This document shows, in pieces, positions 1-13,297 of a stretch of 64,000 bases of DNA. The position numbers and the translations under genes were made by a program. Each line of letters opens with the position of its first letter. Position 1 is the stretch's first letter. The stretch covers positions 9,568,141 to 9,632,140 of the forward strand of contig NC_052670.1 in assembly GCF_016802725.1 (NCBI RefSeq), written 5' to 3'. The DNA comes from Solenopsis invicta. Taxonomy: Eukaryota > Arthropoda > Insecta > Hymenoptera > Formicidae. The notes beneath the pieces are model-generated. The model saw nothing but the letters and a program-made list of their open reading frames with translations. It had not been told where the DNA came from and made no database searches.

Positions 1-792
1 CCCCAAATACCATAAAGAATTTTTTGCGAAAAAATTACTGTTTTTATTTTATTTATATCACCGATATGATAAAGATGCAAATCTTAAAAACTATTATACA
101 TGTAATTTCACTGCTCCGATTAATTTTCTGATAAATTCCAATGAATTTTGTGATGGGACTTCTTTGCTTGTGCTTTTACGAACTTAGCATTGTGATGGCA
201 CAGTACTCGATGCTAGACGCAATACCAAGAGAACATTAAAGTTGGTCATTGCAAGAAGATATGCTTTTAAAGCACAAATTTAATCAGCGAGTCTAGTGCC
301 GCTCAGAGATAAAAGTTACACCTCAATTTTTCTTGTAAAACATAAATAATTTTTTCTAAAACCTCTAAATAGCTGAATAGACTGGAAATTGAAACGAAAA
401 ATTTACACAATAAAAAGATGTACTATAAATACATTTTCGATCTCTAAGAAGTGTCGTCTAGAACTTAGCATACGGGACGTAGCTACGATATACGTTGCCT
501 TAAGAGCTCTGTATATTTCCGTATGGAGCCATGGATAAATGATTGACGCACGACACATGAATGCGATACGATATTTACAAGAGTTCTCAGTATCCCAAAT
601 TTCATATTCTCATATTCCATAATCATAAGCATAAATCGATAAATTCATGAGAATGGCTACACACATGACCTTTTCAATAATAAATGGAATTCGATGGTAT
701 TGTTAAGAACATATTTATTTTCATTAATTATGGGTGTGTTCCCATAGAAACTTCCAGCTTTTATTTATACTCAATTTTGATTAACGCTCTTT

Positions 793-823
793 CATGTGTG
801 TGTGTGTGTAGGTGTGTGTGTAT
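793..823. repeat. (TG)n microsatellite
   Basis: This is an interrupted TG dinucleotide run in AT-rich DNA. It explains the Cys/Val-rich short ORF that overlaps it, which is not a gene. Confidence 0.85.
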
Positions 824-2666
824 TATAATTATACGATTCTCAAACATTATCAGTCTCATGTGTAGATGTATTTATATAATAGTATTTAATACATTATATA
901 AAAATATTTATATTATACATTTATGTAATATATTTATATAATAACAATACTTATATTCTATTTTAATATATTTTCATAAATTTAAAAATAATATTAATAT
1001 CAACACTGAAAATACTGCTTATTACTCTACTGAAGAAGAGAGAACACTAGTTAACAGCTGATTTTAAATTAACATATTCTCGTACATATAAACTTAAGAT
1101 ATTTTTCAAATAATTTACTTTCTAATTTTTATGTGTAGTGTATACAGCAAGAAGTAAGCTAATTATTATGTAAATGTTAACATTAGCGATTATTAATCTG
1201 AATATTTTTGTGTATAATCGTTTAATTACGCTTTGATACGAGATTGTCGCAGAATATATTTTCTAATTTATGCTAAAATAATCCGCCAGAAACGCGTTGG
1301 TGAATTAATTTTGAACACAGCCGTGCTTTCAATATCTGGCAAAGTACCATATGTTAACGCGAGCACAACGAAAGACCATAGGTAATGTGCATAGCCACGA
1401 GCCAAGAGATACAGAGGTTGACCTTTATCCTCTTCGGAACGCATGGTTGAGTCAGCTTTGCGGTTTCAATATATAATAGTTACACGCAAAAAAGTAAATG
1501 CAATCTTTGTTTGAAACGAGCATTTAACAGACGATACATCTCTGAAAGGTACACGCTCATATCTGCCCAAACTACACATAGATTCTATTATACTCTCTTA
1601 CGATTTAATTAGTTAGTGCCGCGCTGAATATTTTAAAACAAATGTGTGTATATATGGCTAAAATTGTTGTAAAAAATTATTTTGCAAGATATATTCGTAA
1701 CGGACAAATATGATAGAATGTACAAAGCAAATTTAGATTTATTGGACAAATAACAATTCTTTTAAATGGTGTGATTGGAAAATATTGATTTTCCTAAAAG
1801 TAAATTATGTAACATAATCAATAGGATCAGATTGTGTAACATATTTTAAATATTATGAATACTGCCTTAATCGATAATTCATCTTATGCCGAAATAATGT
1901 TCCTGCATTTAGAATTTATTCAAGTTACGATAACACGTGAATAAATCGTAATTATACCATTACCGAAATAATGTGACGATTGTATCGTATACCTCGTATA
2001 TATCATACGTCGTTAATTTTTATTTATAACAATTATATATAAGAACGAGAATTTGATTTACGTAAGATTATTTATATATATCATTAAACGATTCTTCTCT
2101 CTAACTCAAATGAAATACTAAGTTGAAAGTAGAACGACACAACTTGTACTTTTCCTGCGACATCTTTTAACGACCGGAAACCGGATGCGGTGAGAAGCTC
2201 GGGACGAGGCGAAAACTTGAAAGTACCGTCGACAGTCGCTAATAACCGTAACGACCTCTGAGACACAACAAAGTAAGTCTAAGGGTGGCACCACCGGGAT
2301 AAAGATCGCGGAGGCTGTGAGAGTATGTCCGTTCCTGGACAGCATTACCCTTGCACGCGTCTCCTCGAGAGACAAAATTCTCCGTAGCTTCCCCACCTTC
2401 ATAGCTTGAGTCTTGCGTTCGCCAAGAATCACGTGTCAAAAATGTGCTCAGTCACAATTAATAAGTAACTGACACGTGACAGAGAGAGATAAGAATGATA
2501 TAACGTTAATAGAAGCTTTACGTGCCCGAGAATACTTACTCCTAACTACTTATTCCAACAACGATAATCGCAATAACAATGTTAAATGAACAAGAGCTAA
2601 GCTACTTGTCCTATTCAAGTTATCACTTGTTTTAATTAAACGATTCATCGGTCGGATGAGCAAAAA

Positions 2667-2770
2667 ATTAATAAGTTAACTTTGCAAAAATCTAAAAGTA
2701 TAATTAATAAGTTAACTTTGCCAAAATCTAAAAGTATAATTAATAAGTTAACTTTGCAAAAATCTAAAAG
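2667..2770. repeat. Three tandem copies of a 36-bp unit
   Basis: The motif ATAAGTTAACTTTGC recurs at 2671, 2707 and 2743, giving an exact 36-bp period. The copies differ at very few positions (for example a C for an A after TTTGC in the second). The near identity suggests a recent local expansion. No coding potential is seen. Confidence 0.9.
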
Positions 2771-3455
2771 TTTATTTATTCACTGAAATAATATATAATA
2801 ATTTCGGTTTTGTTTTATTTAATTAACACGATGTCATAAATGAGAGATTTTCTACGTCAAAATTTTTCATTATAAGAATACATTTATCATTTTATATATT
2901 CATAAGGATAAATTTTTTAATACAGAGGATATAAATATATTTTACGATAAAATGGTAATGAAACGAATATTATATTAAAATTATTATTTCCTGCATGCAA
3001 TTTGCAAATTACTGCACCCTTTGTCAGTATTATCGGCTAGTCGTCAGTGAAAAGACGATATAAGAAATAGAGATTTATCTGACTTTAATATCCGTGTCTG
3101 TTCGTGATTGTATCCAAGTGTTGTTAGTTTAAATTTGGAAGTGTTTATATATGGCGTGATCTTCGTTTGTGAGGTGTCAGAGAATACGACTTGCCATTGC
3201 ATGATCTTATTCAAGAATACTTTCTAAGCTAGAAACTCTAAGCTAAGTAGGATATTCTCGAAACTACAAATTGGTTACGTTAGACAGCTTAAAGTGACTT
3301 GCGGAATAATAGTAGAAAATATAATACGTCTGTGCTTATTATTAGATATGCGTGACATATAATCTTTCGTTAAGACCTGCTTAACTTTCTAATGTTTGTG
3401 TGACCTTATTCTAGAATTGCGTGTGGACATAATGGTCAAATAAAGAGTACTCTTA

Positions 3456-3656
3456 CACAGAAAAAAAATGGTACCGAATCAACAATTTATTGTTTCATAC
3501 ATAAGCAAGAATATAAAATCTTCTTAAAGAAATTTTGTTTCCTCATGTAAGCAAATTACGTCTGTTTAAGATTATCAAATTCTTTCAAGAAGATTTTCTA
3601 TTCTTGTTTATATATGAAACAATGAATTGTTGATTTGTTACTAATTCTTTTCTGTG
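3456..3656. mobile_element. Palindromic MITE flanked by TA
   Basis: Two arms of about 70 bp are inverted copies of each other and meet in an AT-rich centre. The outer ends read CACAGAAAA and TTTTCTGTG, and a TA dinucleotide lies directly outside each end (3454-3455 and 3657-3658). That pattern is typical of Tc1/mariner-type non-autonomous elements. There is no transposase ORF. Confidence 0.7.
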
Positions 3657-4949
3657 TAGTATTTCTTAGTACCTGATGTAGAAGATAATTTTTAACAAAA
3701 TATATATATTTTTTAGAATAGAAGGTCAAAAAATTAAATTTAATCTGATTGCAAATTAAAACTTTAAAATGAATATTGGAACGTGGCAATCGTCAATTAT
3801 TGCTTATATATGACATCCGTGAATATTTTATTAGTCATTCATATTGATTATCGCGTTCATTATGTACCAATACCTGTACCAATCAAATCCAATTATTCGT
3901 GTCAAATCTAAATCTCTGATAAATTTTATTTATGAAATGTAAAAATTACGACATTAAAGAATATCTTGAGAATTTATTTTTCATAGAAATCATCAGGAGA
4001 TATATTTTCCACGAAACAATGTGTATTTCTCAGAAACAAATGCGTAAGAAGGAACATCTCACTGATTCTGATCTAACCAATTATTAAAGCGCAATAAGGG
4101 GAAAAAATCCCTTCGATAAATTTCTTATTTTCTTCTAACCAAACATATGATAGCTCTCAGATATATCTGATTCAGACGCAATAGAGAAAAGGCTACGCGC
4201 GAAGAAGATAAATCTAAAGGACTAGAGACATGGGGAACGCCGATGATGCGCCATCGATTATTTCGAGCAGTTATTTCGAGGGCGAATGAGGTTGTCCCAA
4301 AGACCTAGAGCCCACTCGATAAATTCCCTTTATTTGTATTCAAGCTCGACTGATTTTAACATAGAGAATCACGTGGCAGAATGTCACGTCTTTTTACGTT
4401 GATCAGTTTCGACCTTGCAGAATCCAGCGATTTCTCATTGCTCAACGCGAGAAACGAGTCACCTGTGTGTGCGTGTGTCTGTATGTGTATGTATGCGTAT
4501 CTCTCGATGCAGAAGATCGCCTATTCGGCATCGAGCCGTCTGCTCTCCGCAACGTGATCCTATAGAAGGAGTAGTCGATGCCGAACTGGCGAAGGCAGGC
4601 GCACGTACGCCGCGCGACGGACGGTTGGAATCCGTCCGGGTGACACCCGTTATACGTGCATTCGTAACGTGGAGTTGTGGAGTCGGCTCTCCGATATCGA
4701 GCGGGAAGGCCCGGCGAGGGGTGCTCACACGTGCGCAGGCTCCCACCTCCACGACCTACCACCTCCGCGTCGTGGATACGCTGGGGGAGGAGCGCGCGGG
4801 TGTCGCGGACGACAAGTGGAAGAGAGAAGAATTCAGGGCGGCCAGCCGTCCCAGAGCGAGATGGACGACGTTCGAGGAGCGATTTCGGCGGGGTTGGAGT
4901 TGGGTAGGCTACCACGAATGTCGGGTGGCGGCGCAAAAGAGAAGCGCGG

Positions 4950-5560
4950 GGTGACGCGGCCGGTGCGGAGCGAGGAAGAAAGCTTCTTCTGCACGGGAAA
5001 GAGAGAACGAAGGATCTATCTCTCGCGGAAAGGGAGATGAACGATGTCAGGGATAAAGGAGAAGGAAAAGGAACGAAAGTAAACGAGAGGAAAATACACA
5101 CAGGGTGGTGAACGCCGAACGCCGAATGCCGAACGGCGGATGAAGGAGGAAGGTGACGGAAAGCGGCGGTCTCTCTGTTCACGAAAGGCTGGGTACCTCA
5201 ATGGAAAAGAGAGCGATACAGGTACCCTGATGAAAGAAGAGGACAGAGAGTCGCGGGCAATCACTAGTGCGACGAAGAAAACATGAGGCGCTATAAGACT
5301 GATACTAAATGAAAGAGGAGCAAGAGAGAAAGAGAGAGAGGCTCTAGTACCTAGTAAAAAGGATCGAAAGAGGAGACGGCAGCAAATGAGACGGAGAATG
5401 GAAGACGATCGAAAGAGAGAAGGAGAGGTCTTAGTGGTGAACAGAGGAAACCGAAGGAAGGAACACAGTGGGAGAAAGAGATAGAAGGAGGGAGTCGGGA
5501 GTGCGACGTCGCGCGAGAGAGGGGGAGAGAGTAAAGTGAGAGAGAGGAACGGAACGGAAC
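4950..5560. repeat. Purine-rich, strand-asymmetric tract
   Basis: The plus strand is dominated by G and A (GAGAGA, GGAAAG, GAAAGAGG) for about 600 bp, with few pyrimidines. The bias creates long Ser/Leu/Phe/Arg-rich ORFs on the minus strand without any recognisable domain. Such tracts can form triplex structures or act as GAGA-type regulatory DNA. Either role here is inference. Confidence 0.6.
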
Positions 5561-5664
5561 AGGGTTGTTCCAGTGTGCAGCGGGCGGGCATCGCGGCGGG
5601 GGCGCCGTTCTGCTGCTCCTGTATATCCATCCAGGGTTATATGCACCATCCACCGCATCCTAGC

Positions 5665-6026
<362 letters not shown>

Positions 6027-6417
6027 GGAAGCAAAAGGATATCGGTCGCCGCGTCGAATATCCGAGCCTGTTCGTAGTAGCGGCGTACATCAGCATTAGT
6101 TGTAATAATAGTAGTAACCATAGTACACGTCGCGGACTAATCTTGTCGGCACATCGTGAACATCCAGTGAAAAAGCTCGCCGAGACACAAGCACGAGAAA
6201 GAGGAGAACGCGAGAGTGTGTGGAAAAGAGCTGAGAAGGAAAGAAGGGAAAGAGCTGGTGAAGAAGGATCGAGTACTGCGGTCACACGCAGGTAGGTCCA
6301 TCCAGAGGGAGGCATCGGCAAGGAGCCGCTCCTCAACGCCGCCGCTCCAGCATGACCCAGCCTTAGTAGTACGGCTCTCCTGTCGTACACCCTTCGCGGC
6401 GCGACACGATACGACAC

Positions 6418-6582
6418 GTAGAAGAAGAAGAAGGTGGTGGAGGAGTCGGAGGTGGTGCTGGCGGCGGAGGAGGAGGAGGAAGAGGAGGCGGAGGGGGCCG
6501 CCAGGGAGAGGGTGGAGGACGCCGAGGAGGACGGAGAAGAAGAAGAAGAAGGTGGCGAAGGAGGAGGAGGACGGAGGAGGCC
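6418..6582. repeat. GAA/GGA/GGC purine tract in the leader
   Basis: The tract is G- and A-rich with runs of GAAGAA and GGAGGA and a few GGC units. In the frame of the exchanger it reads as an Arg-rich stretch, but no ATG precedes it in that frame, so it is best taken as 5' UTR. Confidence 0.7.
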
Positions 6583-6656
6583 TCGCTAACGACGGCGAAC
6601 GTCCGCGAGGAGGGTGCGAACCACCAACAGCAGCACCACCACCGCCGGCGACGACG

Positions 6657-7541
6657 ATGATCGTGACGGGCGGTGATCGGCGTACATGTTGGAGGCGGAG
6701 GCGCCGATTGGCGTTGGTGACCCTGCTCTCCGCGATTTTAGCCTTCGCGATCGGCCCCTCGTCGTCTTTGGGCCACAGACCGGCGCCGAACAATCCGATC
6801 ACGTTTCACACCACTACGAGTACAGCCATGCCCGTCCCAGTGCGGCTGAGTAACGGTACCAGCGTGCAAGTGTACGATAACAAGAACTACGGTGTTAACG
6901 GTGTCGCCGGTCTCAACGAGCACAATAGGACTAGCGATAACGAAACGGATGTAAAGAGGCCGCTCTTTCCGGAAGATCTGTTCACCACCGATCAACGGCG
7001 CCGCGGCGCCGTGATACTTCACATACTCGGCGTGGTTTACATGTTTGTCGCGCTGGCGATCGTCTGCGACGAGTTCTTCGTGCCGTCGTTAGACGTCATT
7101 ATTGAAAAACTCGATATCGCTGACGATGTAGCTGGTGCTACTTTCATGGCGGCCGGTGGATCGGCGCCCGAACTCTTCACATCGGTCATAGGTGTGTTCG
7201 TGTCGTTCGACGATGTCGGTATCGGCACTATCGTCGGCTCCGCCGTCTTCAACATCCTTTTCGTGATCGGCATGTGCGCTATATTCTCGCGTACGGTGCT
7301 GTCGCTCACATGGTGGCCTCTATTTCGCGACTGCACTTTCTATAGCGCTAGTCTGCTCACCCTGATCTACTTCTTCCGCGACAGTTATATATACTGGTAC
7401 GAAGCACTCGTGCTCTTTGGATTCTACTTGGCATATGTGAGCTTTATGAAGTGGAATCAACCAGTGGAGAAATTAGTCAAAAGAATACTCTACAGGAACA
7501 AGGTGACCCGGGTCAGGTCTACCGATCAGCTGATGCCCTCG
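6657..7541 (+). CDS. Nckx30C: NCKX (SLC24) exchanger, coding exon 1
   Basis: The exon encodes residues 1-295 of a K+-dependent Na+/Ca2+ exchanger, which exports Ca2+ with K+ in exchange for Na+ at the plasma membrane. ATG 6657 is the first ATG in this frame, with A at -3. A run of Arg followed by hydrophobic residues 18-33 forms a signal peptide. The extracellular N-terminus has three N-glycosylation sequons (NGT 66, NRT 90, NET 95). Membrane helices lie at about 117-137, 160-183, 188-209, 226-241 and 247-264. The alpha-1 repeat, about 155-205, carries the family signature GGSAPELFTS with the ion-binding Glu172, then GIGTIVGSAVFNI. The exon ends in phase 0 after a Ser codon with a perfect donor, GTATGT at 7542. 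The reading frame runs on only seven codons past the donor. The match to insect Nckx30C over residues 100-290 is very strong. Confidence 0.95.
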
Positions 7542-8754
7542 GTATGTACAGAATGTATGTGACGCGAGCCGTACATCGCGATCTAGGAAAACGTCTGACC
7601 CTCTCTTTGTCTACTTTTACACCGATCGATCAGTCTGTCTTGTTCTATCATTTTCCTCTCGCTCTATCCCCTTGTGTCGCGTCATCTCTTTCCATCCATC
7701 AACCCCTTTCGCATAGATACATGTAACTGCTGTATCGCCGCCTCTCTGTCTACGTATAGGCGCGTTTTCCCTCTCCATCCGTCTGTCCCTCTCTGTCTTC
7801 CTCTATTATACCCTTTCTCCATACTTTCCCTCGCTTTCTTTCTCTCTCTTTCTTCATCCGTTCTACCCTCTTACGTACATATACCTGCATATAGCTCTCC
7901 TCCCGTCCACCTCCCTCTGATACATTACCGTGACTTTATATTTCATGGAGGAGCATAGCGTCGCGTGACTTCACCTACTCGCACGACTGCTCGTGGGCGG
8001 TGTTTTGTCTCGTGGACGGACATTGCCACGTTTACTTTTTTTCCTTGCGGTTTTTTTCATTTTGCATTTCGAGATCAGACTAGCCGATGAACCTTGAACA
8101 CAACGTGGTCAGGAGACGTGACCTTGACCAAATCGCGGAACTAACATGACAAATGGATGATCAAACTGCGCCTGATTTAGCTCCGATAGCGATAGTTTCT
8201 CTTTTGCACATTCTATTTTACGATTAATAAATGAACTGATAAAAATCGATATACCGAATCTGGAATATCCACAAATGGCACGAATAAATTCTTAATTATA
8301 GAAAGCACATTTTTTTTAAACAGCATTATGCAAAAGTGCATGAAAAATATATAATCATTAAATCAGCTTTTGCACAAACTTGGCACTTTGCAAACGCAAC
8401 GTATCGGAAGTAAGCTGGTATTTGAATGAATAGTCCCTGATAGTCCCAAGTGAATTTTGAACGACATCAATCATAGTTTAAGACACGTGACCCGCTTACC
8501 TCTCGCATGTAGGCCAAGGGAGAGATATCGAGATATATCGATTGTTGCACTAACAGCCCTCTCAAAATACTTTCTTTTCCTCGCTTTACGGGATTTTATA
8601 CACTATTGCAAATCTAAATTGTTCTATTTTATTTATCCATTTGTAAAATATCTCGGTTTGTTTTCTATTCTGTAGTTCTAAACTGTACCTAACATTAAAT
8701 GATAGTCATACAAATCGTTCTTATTCAAATTATAAGCGTTGTATTATTGAAAGA

Positions 8755-9054
8755 TCATGTGCGTTTGGAAAGAATAAAGCTCAGTTGGGAGCAAACCTTT
8801 CGTCTGGCTGGATTTCGATCATCTTCACGCGCGAAGCTAGCCAGCGCGTTTAGACCAATGTTTATTCTGATAATGGTGTCTCGTACAGAGAAGAGCGATT
8901 CATAAACGGAAGAAGAGTCATACTCAAGGTCGTCAGAGACGTCACAAGCACTGTGAGCATCTCCACGTTGAAGTTTCTTTGACCTGTCGCGAAAGAGTGC
9001 CTTACCGCGGCGGTACAAAGGCTGAACAATACCGCGCCCGCGGACTTTATACAA
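8755..9054 (-). CDS. Unrecognised 99-codon ORF, doubtful
   Basis: A minus-strand ORF inside intron 1, rich in charged residues and Ser, with an acidic Ser/Tyr/Asp stretch in the middle and basic ends. A TATAAA lies just upstream of the first codons. I recognise no domain. Codon choice is not obviously repeat-driven, so it is recorded as a possible small nested gene or the remnant of one. A chance ORF is at least as likely. Confidence 0.15.
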   Translation of the reverse strand: MYKVRGRGIVQPLYRRGKALFRDRSKKLQRGDAHSACDVSDDLEYDSSSVYESLFSVRDTIIRINIGLNALASFAREDDRNPARRKVCSQLSFILSKRT

Positions 9055-10236
9055 ACGTAGAAACTTTACATTATGGGAAAACTAGCTGTTGTGACAACAT
9101 TCAGTACTAGCGTAATAATTCTCATAGTGGACGTCAGCGCGTGTGACAGCGCCAGCGTTTTGTTATATTCTGAGTCGCCGATTGTGCTATCAGCATTAAA
9201 CGCGAATTTTTTTCATTCATGTTTAATCTCGCGAGGTTATCAGCTTAGCTAGCGATTGTGGCTCGAGCGTTATACAATTTTCAATTTATGCCGGAGAGAC
9301 GAGAGACTTTTAGTATATCTGATCGTCGTATCTTCAAGATGTTGGTAAACGAATAGTCCTGCGTTTTCGTAATGACCCTTGGCCCGATCGATTTGCTTGC
9401 AAAACCGAATGATTGAGAACCTTTCAAGCCAACGTTTCGTGGGCAGAGTGCGTTTTTGTGCCAATCGATTTTAAATCTTGCACGCGAAAAAGAAGCAGGC
9501 TGCTGAGTGAGGAAAAGGAAAAATTCGTTATTGAAAGGACACCGCGTGGTAATGACGATACCGAAAGAAGAACATGAGAGACGAGTTAGACTCTAATGAC
9601 ATAAAAAAGCATTATATGCGTTTTTTCTGAATTACATAATGAATCTATTAATACATCTTGCATATGTATCATTTTTTTAATTCGAATATTTAGAAAATTG
9701 AAGCTTCTCTTATATTACAAATTAAAAAGTTTACATATAGATTAATTAAAAAAAATATTAGTTAAAAAAGATTTGTCTACAATATTTGTATGAAACGTGT
9801 AAAATGAAACGTATCGACCTCTTTTCTTTTAGCTACCAAACGATAAGAATTTAAGAGAAACTTTCCTTTTCAAAATATTTTCGAAGGATCTTTTTCGTAT
9901 AGAGTATATGATACAGATAGATATATTTTATATTACATATAAAAAAAATAATTTGCGAAAGAAATTTTAGAATAACATCAACAGAAATTAAATATATATT
10001 CTATGCTGTGGAAAAAACAGGTGCATAACAGCTAAAGTTGTATTAGATTTTTATTAAATGTTTCCAATGAATTTTTGATGTTTGTTTGATTTTGATCGAT
10101 TTACGTCACTCTAAATTAATGTTTCCTGCATCCGCGTTAATTAACACAAGTATTTCTGTACACAAAAAAAAATGTGATAGAAATAGAAATCGATGCCATT
10201 TATGGTATTTTGACAATCACGTATTTATATTTGCAC

Positions 10237-10264
10237 GTATATAATATATATATATATATATATA
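10237..10264. repeat. (TA)n microsatellite
   Basis: A TA dinucleotide run of about 28 bp, with no other signal around it. Confidence 0.8.
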
Positions 10265-12345
10265 CGTACAAAAGAAGCGATGCACGCTCATTTAGAAGGT
10301 GCGAACGAGATCAATCGTAATTGTTACTCCATATTATAAAGGGTTTACGTTGTGTTTCCAACGTTAAAACGCGCGTGCCATCTATGTGATACATCGAATT
10401 CATACATAAATTTCATTGATGCTGAAATAATGTTTTCTTTCAGAGCATACAATACATGATAAATAACGTAATAATTTTCATAATAATATATAATATATGA
10501 CACAAATACGTAATGAATAACGAAATAGCTTTGAAACATTCAAGTTAAATTTAAAATACCGAAGGAGATGTCGCGATCCGGAAATACGTAATCCGCTTCC
10601 TCTCGAAGTTGAGAACGCGAAATCTGTTTTACCTTTATTCGTCTCCCTCTGGTGTCGTTTACGCTGACACCCGGGGAAGGCTTAACTGAAATTTATCTTT
10701 TATTCCTGCATGGCAATGATCGTTTGTCACGGGAAATAAGAATGCGAAACTTCGATGGATGCGGCATTGATGCCGATATCGATCGGCGCGGCTGTCTCCT
10801 CCTTAATTTCATGGACTCATATTATTTCCGTACCCGCGGTGTCGCTAATATTTCGAAGTGCGGAAATGCGCTTCTGTCAATCATGCGGAATGCCGAGAGT
10901 GCAAAATATATCTCTCTTACTGACACTGACTGGTGATTATTAGAAGACCGCAGCTCGCGCGATAACTGCATAATTGCATCCGACTGACAAATGATTGAAG
11001 CATTCCCGAAATTGTCTGCATTAGATTTATTGCGGTAAAACGACACTCTATTTAAACGGCTTTTTTAACAATCACGGGTGTAAATATCAAAAATTAATCT
11101 TGGTATCATTACTAATATATTGATACGATTCGCATATAAACTCTACTCTAAATATATCGCTATATTATTAAATGACACAAAATCGCATTATTAGTTCATA
11201 ATTGCATCATACATGAATTTATTTACACGTAAATTCTAAAACCTGGCACCGTTCAAAACGAATTGATACGATCAAAATATTAGCTCTGATATAAAGGACG
11301 GATATAAACGTGAGATAACACGTTACACGATTAACACTGTCTCGCATTCTATACGCACGTTACGATTAACACCTTGCGTGCAAAGTGTTACTATACTATC
11401 TCGACTCGCTTTTTTTCCTGCCGTACGGTGAACGTGCGTCCGAGATTATAATTAGACGCTGGTAACGTCGTGTCTATTAATATTACGTGTATCAAACTAA
11501 TTCTGCGTGTAATATCGGTAACGTGGCAATTAAATTGAGACCAGGGGATGCGATAAGAATGACATCTACGGCCGTGGATGTCCGTGATTACGTAATAAAT
11601 CTGTAGCAATGTAAATTATTTTTATGCCCATCTCATTCGCGTTCATTATTAATATACACGCGCTCGTAATCGTTTCTATGAAACTGCTGACAAACACATG
11701 CTGATATAAATTTAGATTTATAAACGCATCTTGCACAAAAAAAAAAGTTACAGCGATATGTCATTGGCTTTATTAAACTAGATACTATCTAGACGAGATG
11801 AAGTTGTACACGCGCAATCGTGCACCAGCTGCGCATACTCAATTGAACTTTTAAACTGGTCGTTATTAAGTCTAATTGTTCCTTCTTCAGAGAATAATGC
11901 CGTATGCGAAACTCGTGCGAAATGTACAAAAGGGAGACGCGTTGGTTAGCAATGGAATGATTAAAAGCTCAATTAATATGGCCATCACGAGGCGGGCACA
12001 TTTGGGGCATTTTAAATTCTACGCCGCCGCGAAAGACTTTTTGTACGAACGGGAAATCCAATAACTTCGCTGGATGAGTTCGCGTCCGGCCGTTCGCGAC
12101 GACAGTTCTGCCGGTGATTTCCCACGCCTCCGTTTATCCCCGTTTATCCAGCCCTTGAAAGAGAGAAGAAACGCTTCTCTCTTCTTTCTGACTCCTGAAA
12201 TCTCATTCGGAGAAGTTACGGCATTGCAGTGCGCCGAGGCCCTCTCCACCCATCGTCGAATCGATTCGACAGAGGAGTCTCTTCCGCACGCTTCCAGTCT
12301 CGGCGAACGCCCGTTTGCAACCGTCGGTGTTTCAGTCCGCTTCGC

Positions 12346-12347
<2 letters not shown>

Positions 12348-12404
<57 letters not shown>
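12348..12404. repeat. (CT)n microsatellite
   Basis: A nearly pure CT run of over 50 bp. It generates Ser/Leu-rich false ORFs in two frames. Confidence 0.9.
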
Positions 12405-12407
<3 letters not shown>

Positions 12408-12835
12408 TTCGCTGACAATGAGTTATAACGCTCCGGACGGGACATGTAAGTATACACGTGGAGGAGCATTATATAATGCGCCGGTGGGTGGATGAGAAAA
12501 AAATTTACGGTCGAGATAGCACGAATTTAGTCGTCAACTTGAGCTACCGCAGAGACCCTCCGCAGATATTTTACGGCTTGTGCTAGAAATGCGCGCCGAG
12601 CACGTTGCAGAGGACCGTAATTATTAAATTCGGGTGTAGATGTACATTAGACGTCGTAAACGCTGTTTTAGTATTCATCAGATGCATTTTTTCGATAGAC
12701 CGTGTAGAGAAAAAAAACCGTATTTAGATGTTCATGTATCGTAATCATAAATGTACTAAGGTAAATGAGTAAGTGCGTTTCGAATAAATGATAGCCTAGC
12801 ATTTAGCGAATTTCTCAGATATCAAAAGATAAGTG

Positions 12836-13297
12836 CACCCAGAAAAAGATTTCTTTGAATCAAAAAATATTTATTTCACTCAAAGAAGTGCATTGTTATA
12901 TGGTTAAAGAAATGTTTCTTTAACTCGAAGAAATTTTTTGGTTGTTCCTCTTATTAGAATTAAAGAAATGGTTGGATTGTACAACGCAAAACTTTTTTTA
13001 AATGAAAGAAATATATATTTTTAAAAGCAGAGCAATTAAATTATTCCTAGCGCTTCTGTCAGTACTCTATTTGATTAAATAATTATTTATTTCTTAGTTA
13101 TTTAGATAGTTATTTATTACTATATAATATAAAAAATAATTGTTTAAACTAAACCAATAGTTTATTTACTTTTAAAAAAGCTACGTCATTTCTTGAAATC
13201 AAATAACTTTTTATCTTCCGCAAAGATTTATTTTCACTTAAAAAACCAAATTAAAGGAACGATTCATGAATTTAAATATAATTTCTCTCTGGGCGTG
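12836..13297 (+). mobile_element. MITE family B, copy 1
   Basis: The ends are short inverted repeats (CACCCAGA at the left, TCTCTGGGCGTG at the right) around about 460 bp of AT-rich DNA. The left part, including GCATTGTTATATGG and GGTTAAAGAAA, matches the reverse complement of the right part of 29671-30083. The two are therefore copies of one dispersed family in opposite orientation. No coding capacity is seen. Confidence 0.65.

Larger units (their letters stand above)
1..4400. other. Upstream intergenic DNA, AT-rich
   Basis: No supportable gene is seen here. The stretch is strongly AT-rich, with a TG microsatellite near 793-823, three 36-bp tandem units at 2667-2770 and one palindromic MITE at 3456-3656, each listed separately. 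A GC-richer island at about 2130-2440 breaks the composition. It has short ORFs on the minus strand that resemble no known protein, and a donor-like GTAAGT at 2271 on the plus strand. It could be a noncoding exon or a regulatory element, but nothing proves this. Confidence 0.6.

Noticed and set aside
4442..5182. Minus-strand 246-codon ORF and several plus-strand ORFs
   Set aside because: Biased, GC/purine-rich DNA with few stop codons; composition is low-complexity Ser/Arg/Pro and no family is recognisable.
12074..12495. Two overlapping ORFs ending in Ser/Leu repeats
   Set aside because: The repeat part is the CT microsatellite and the remainder has no recognisable similarity or splice context.
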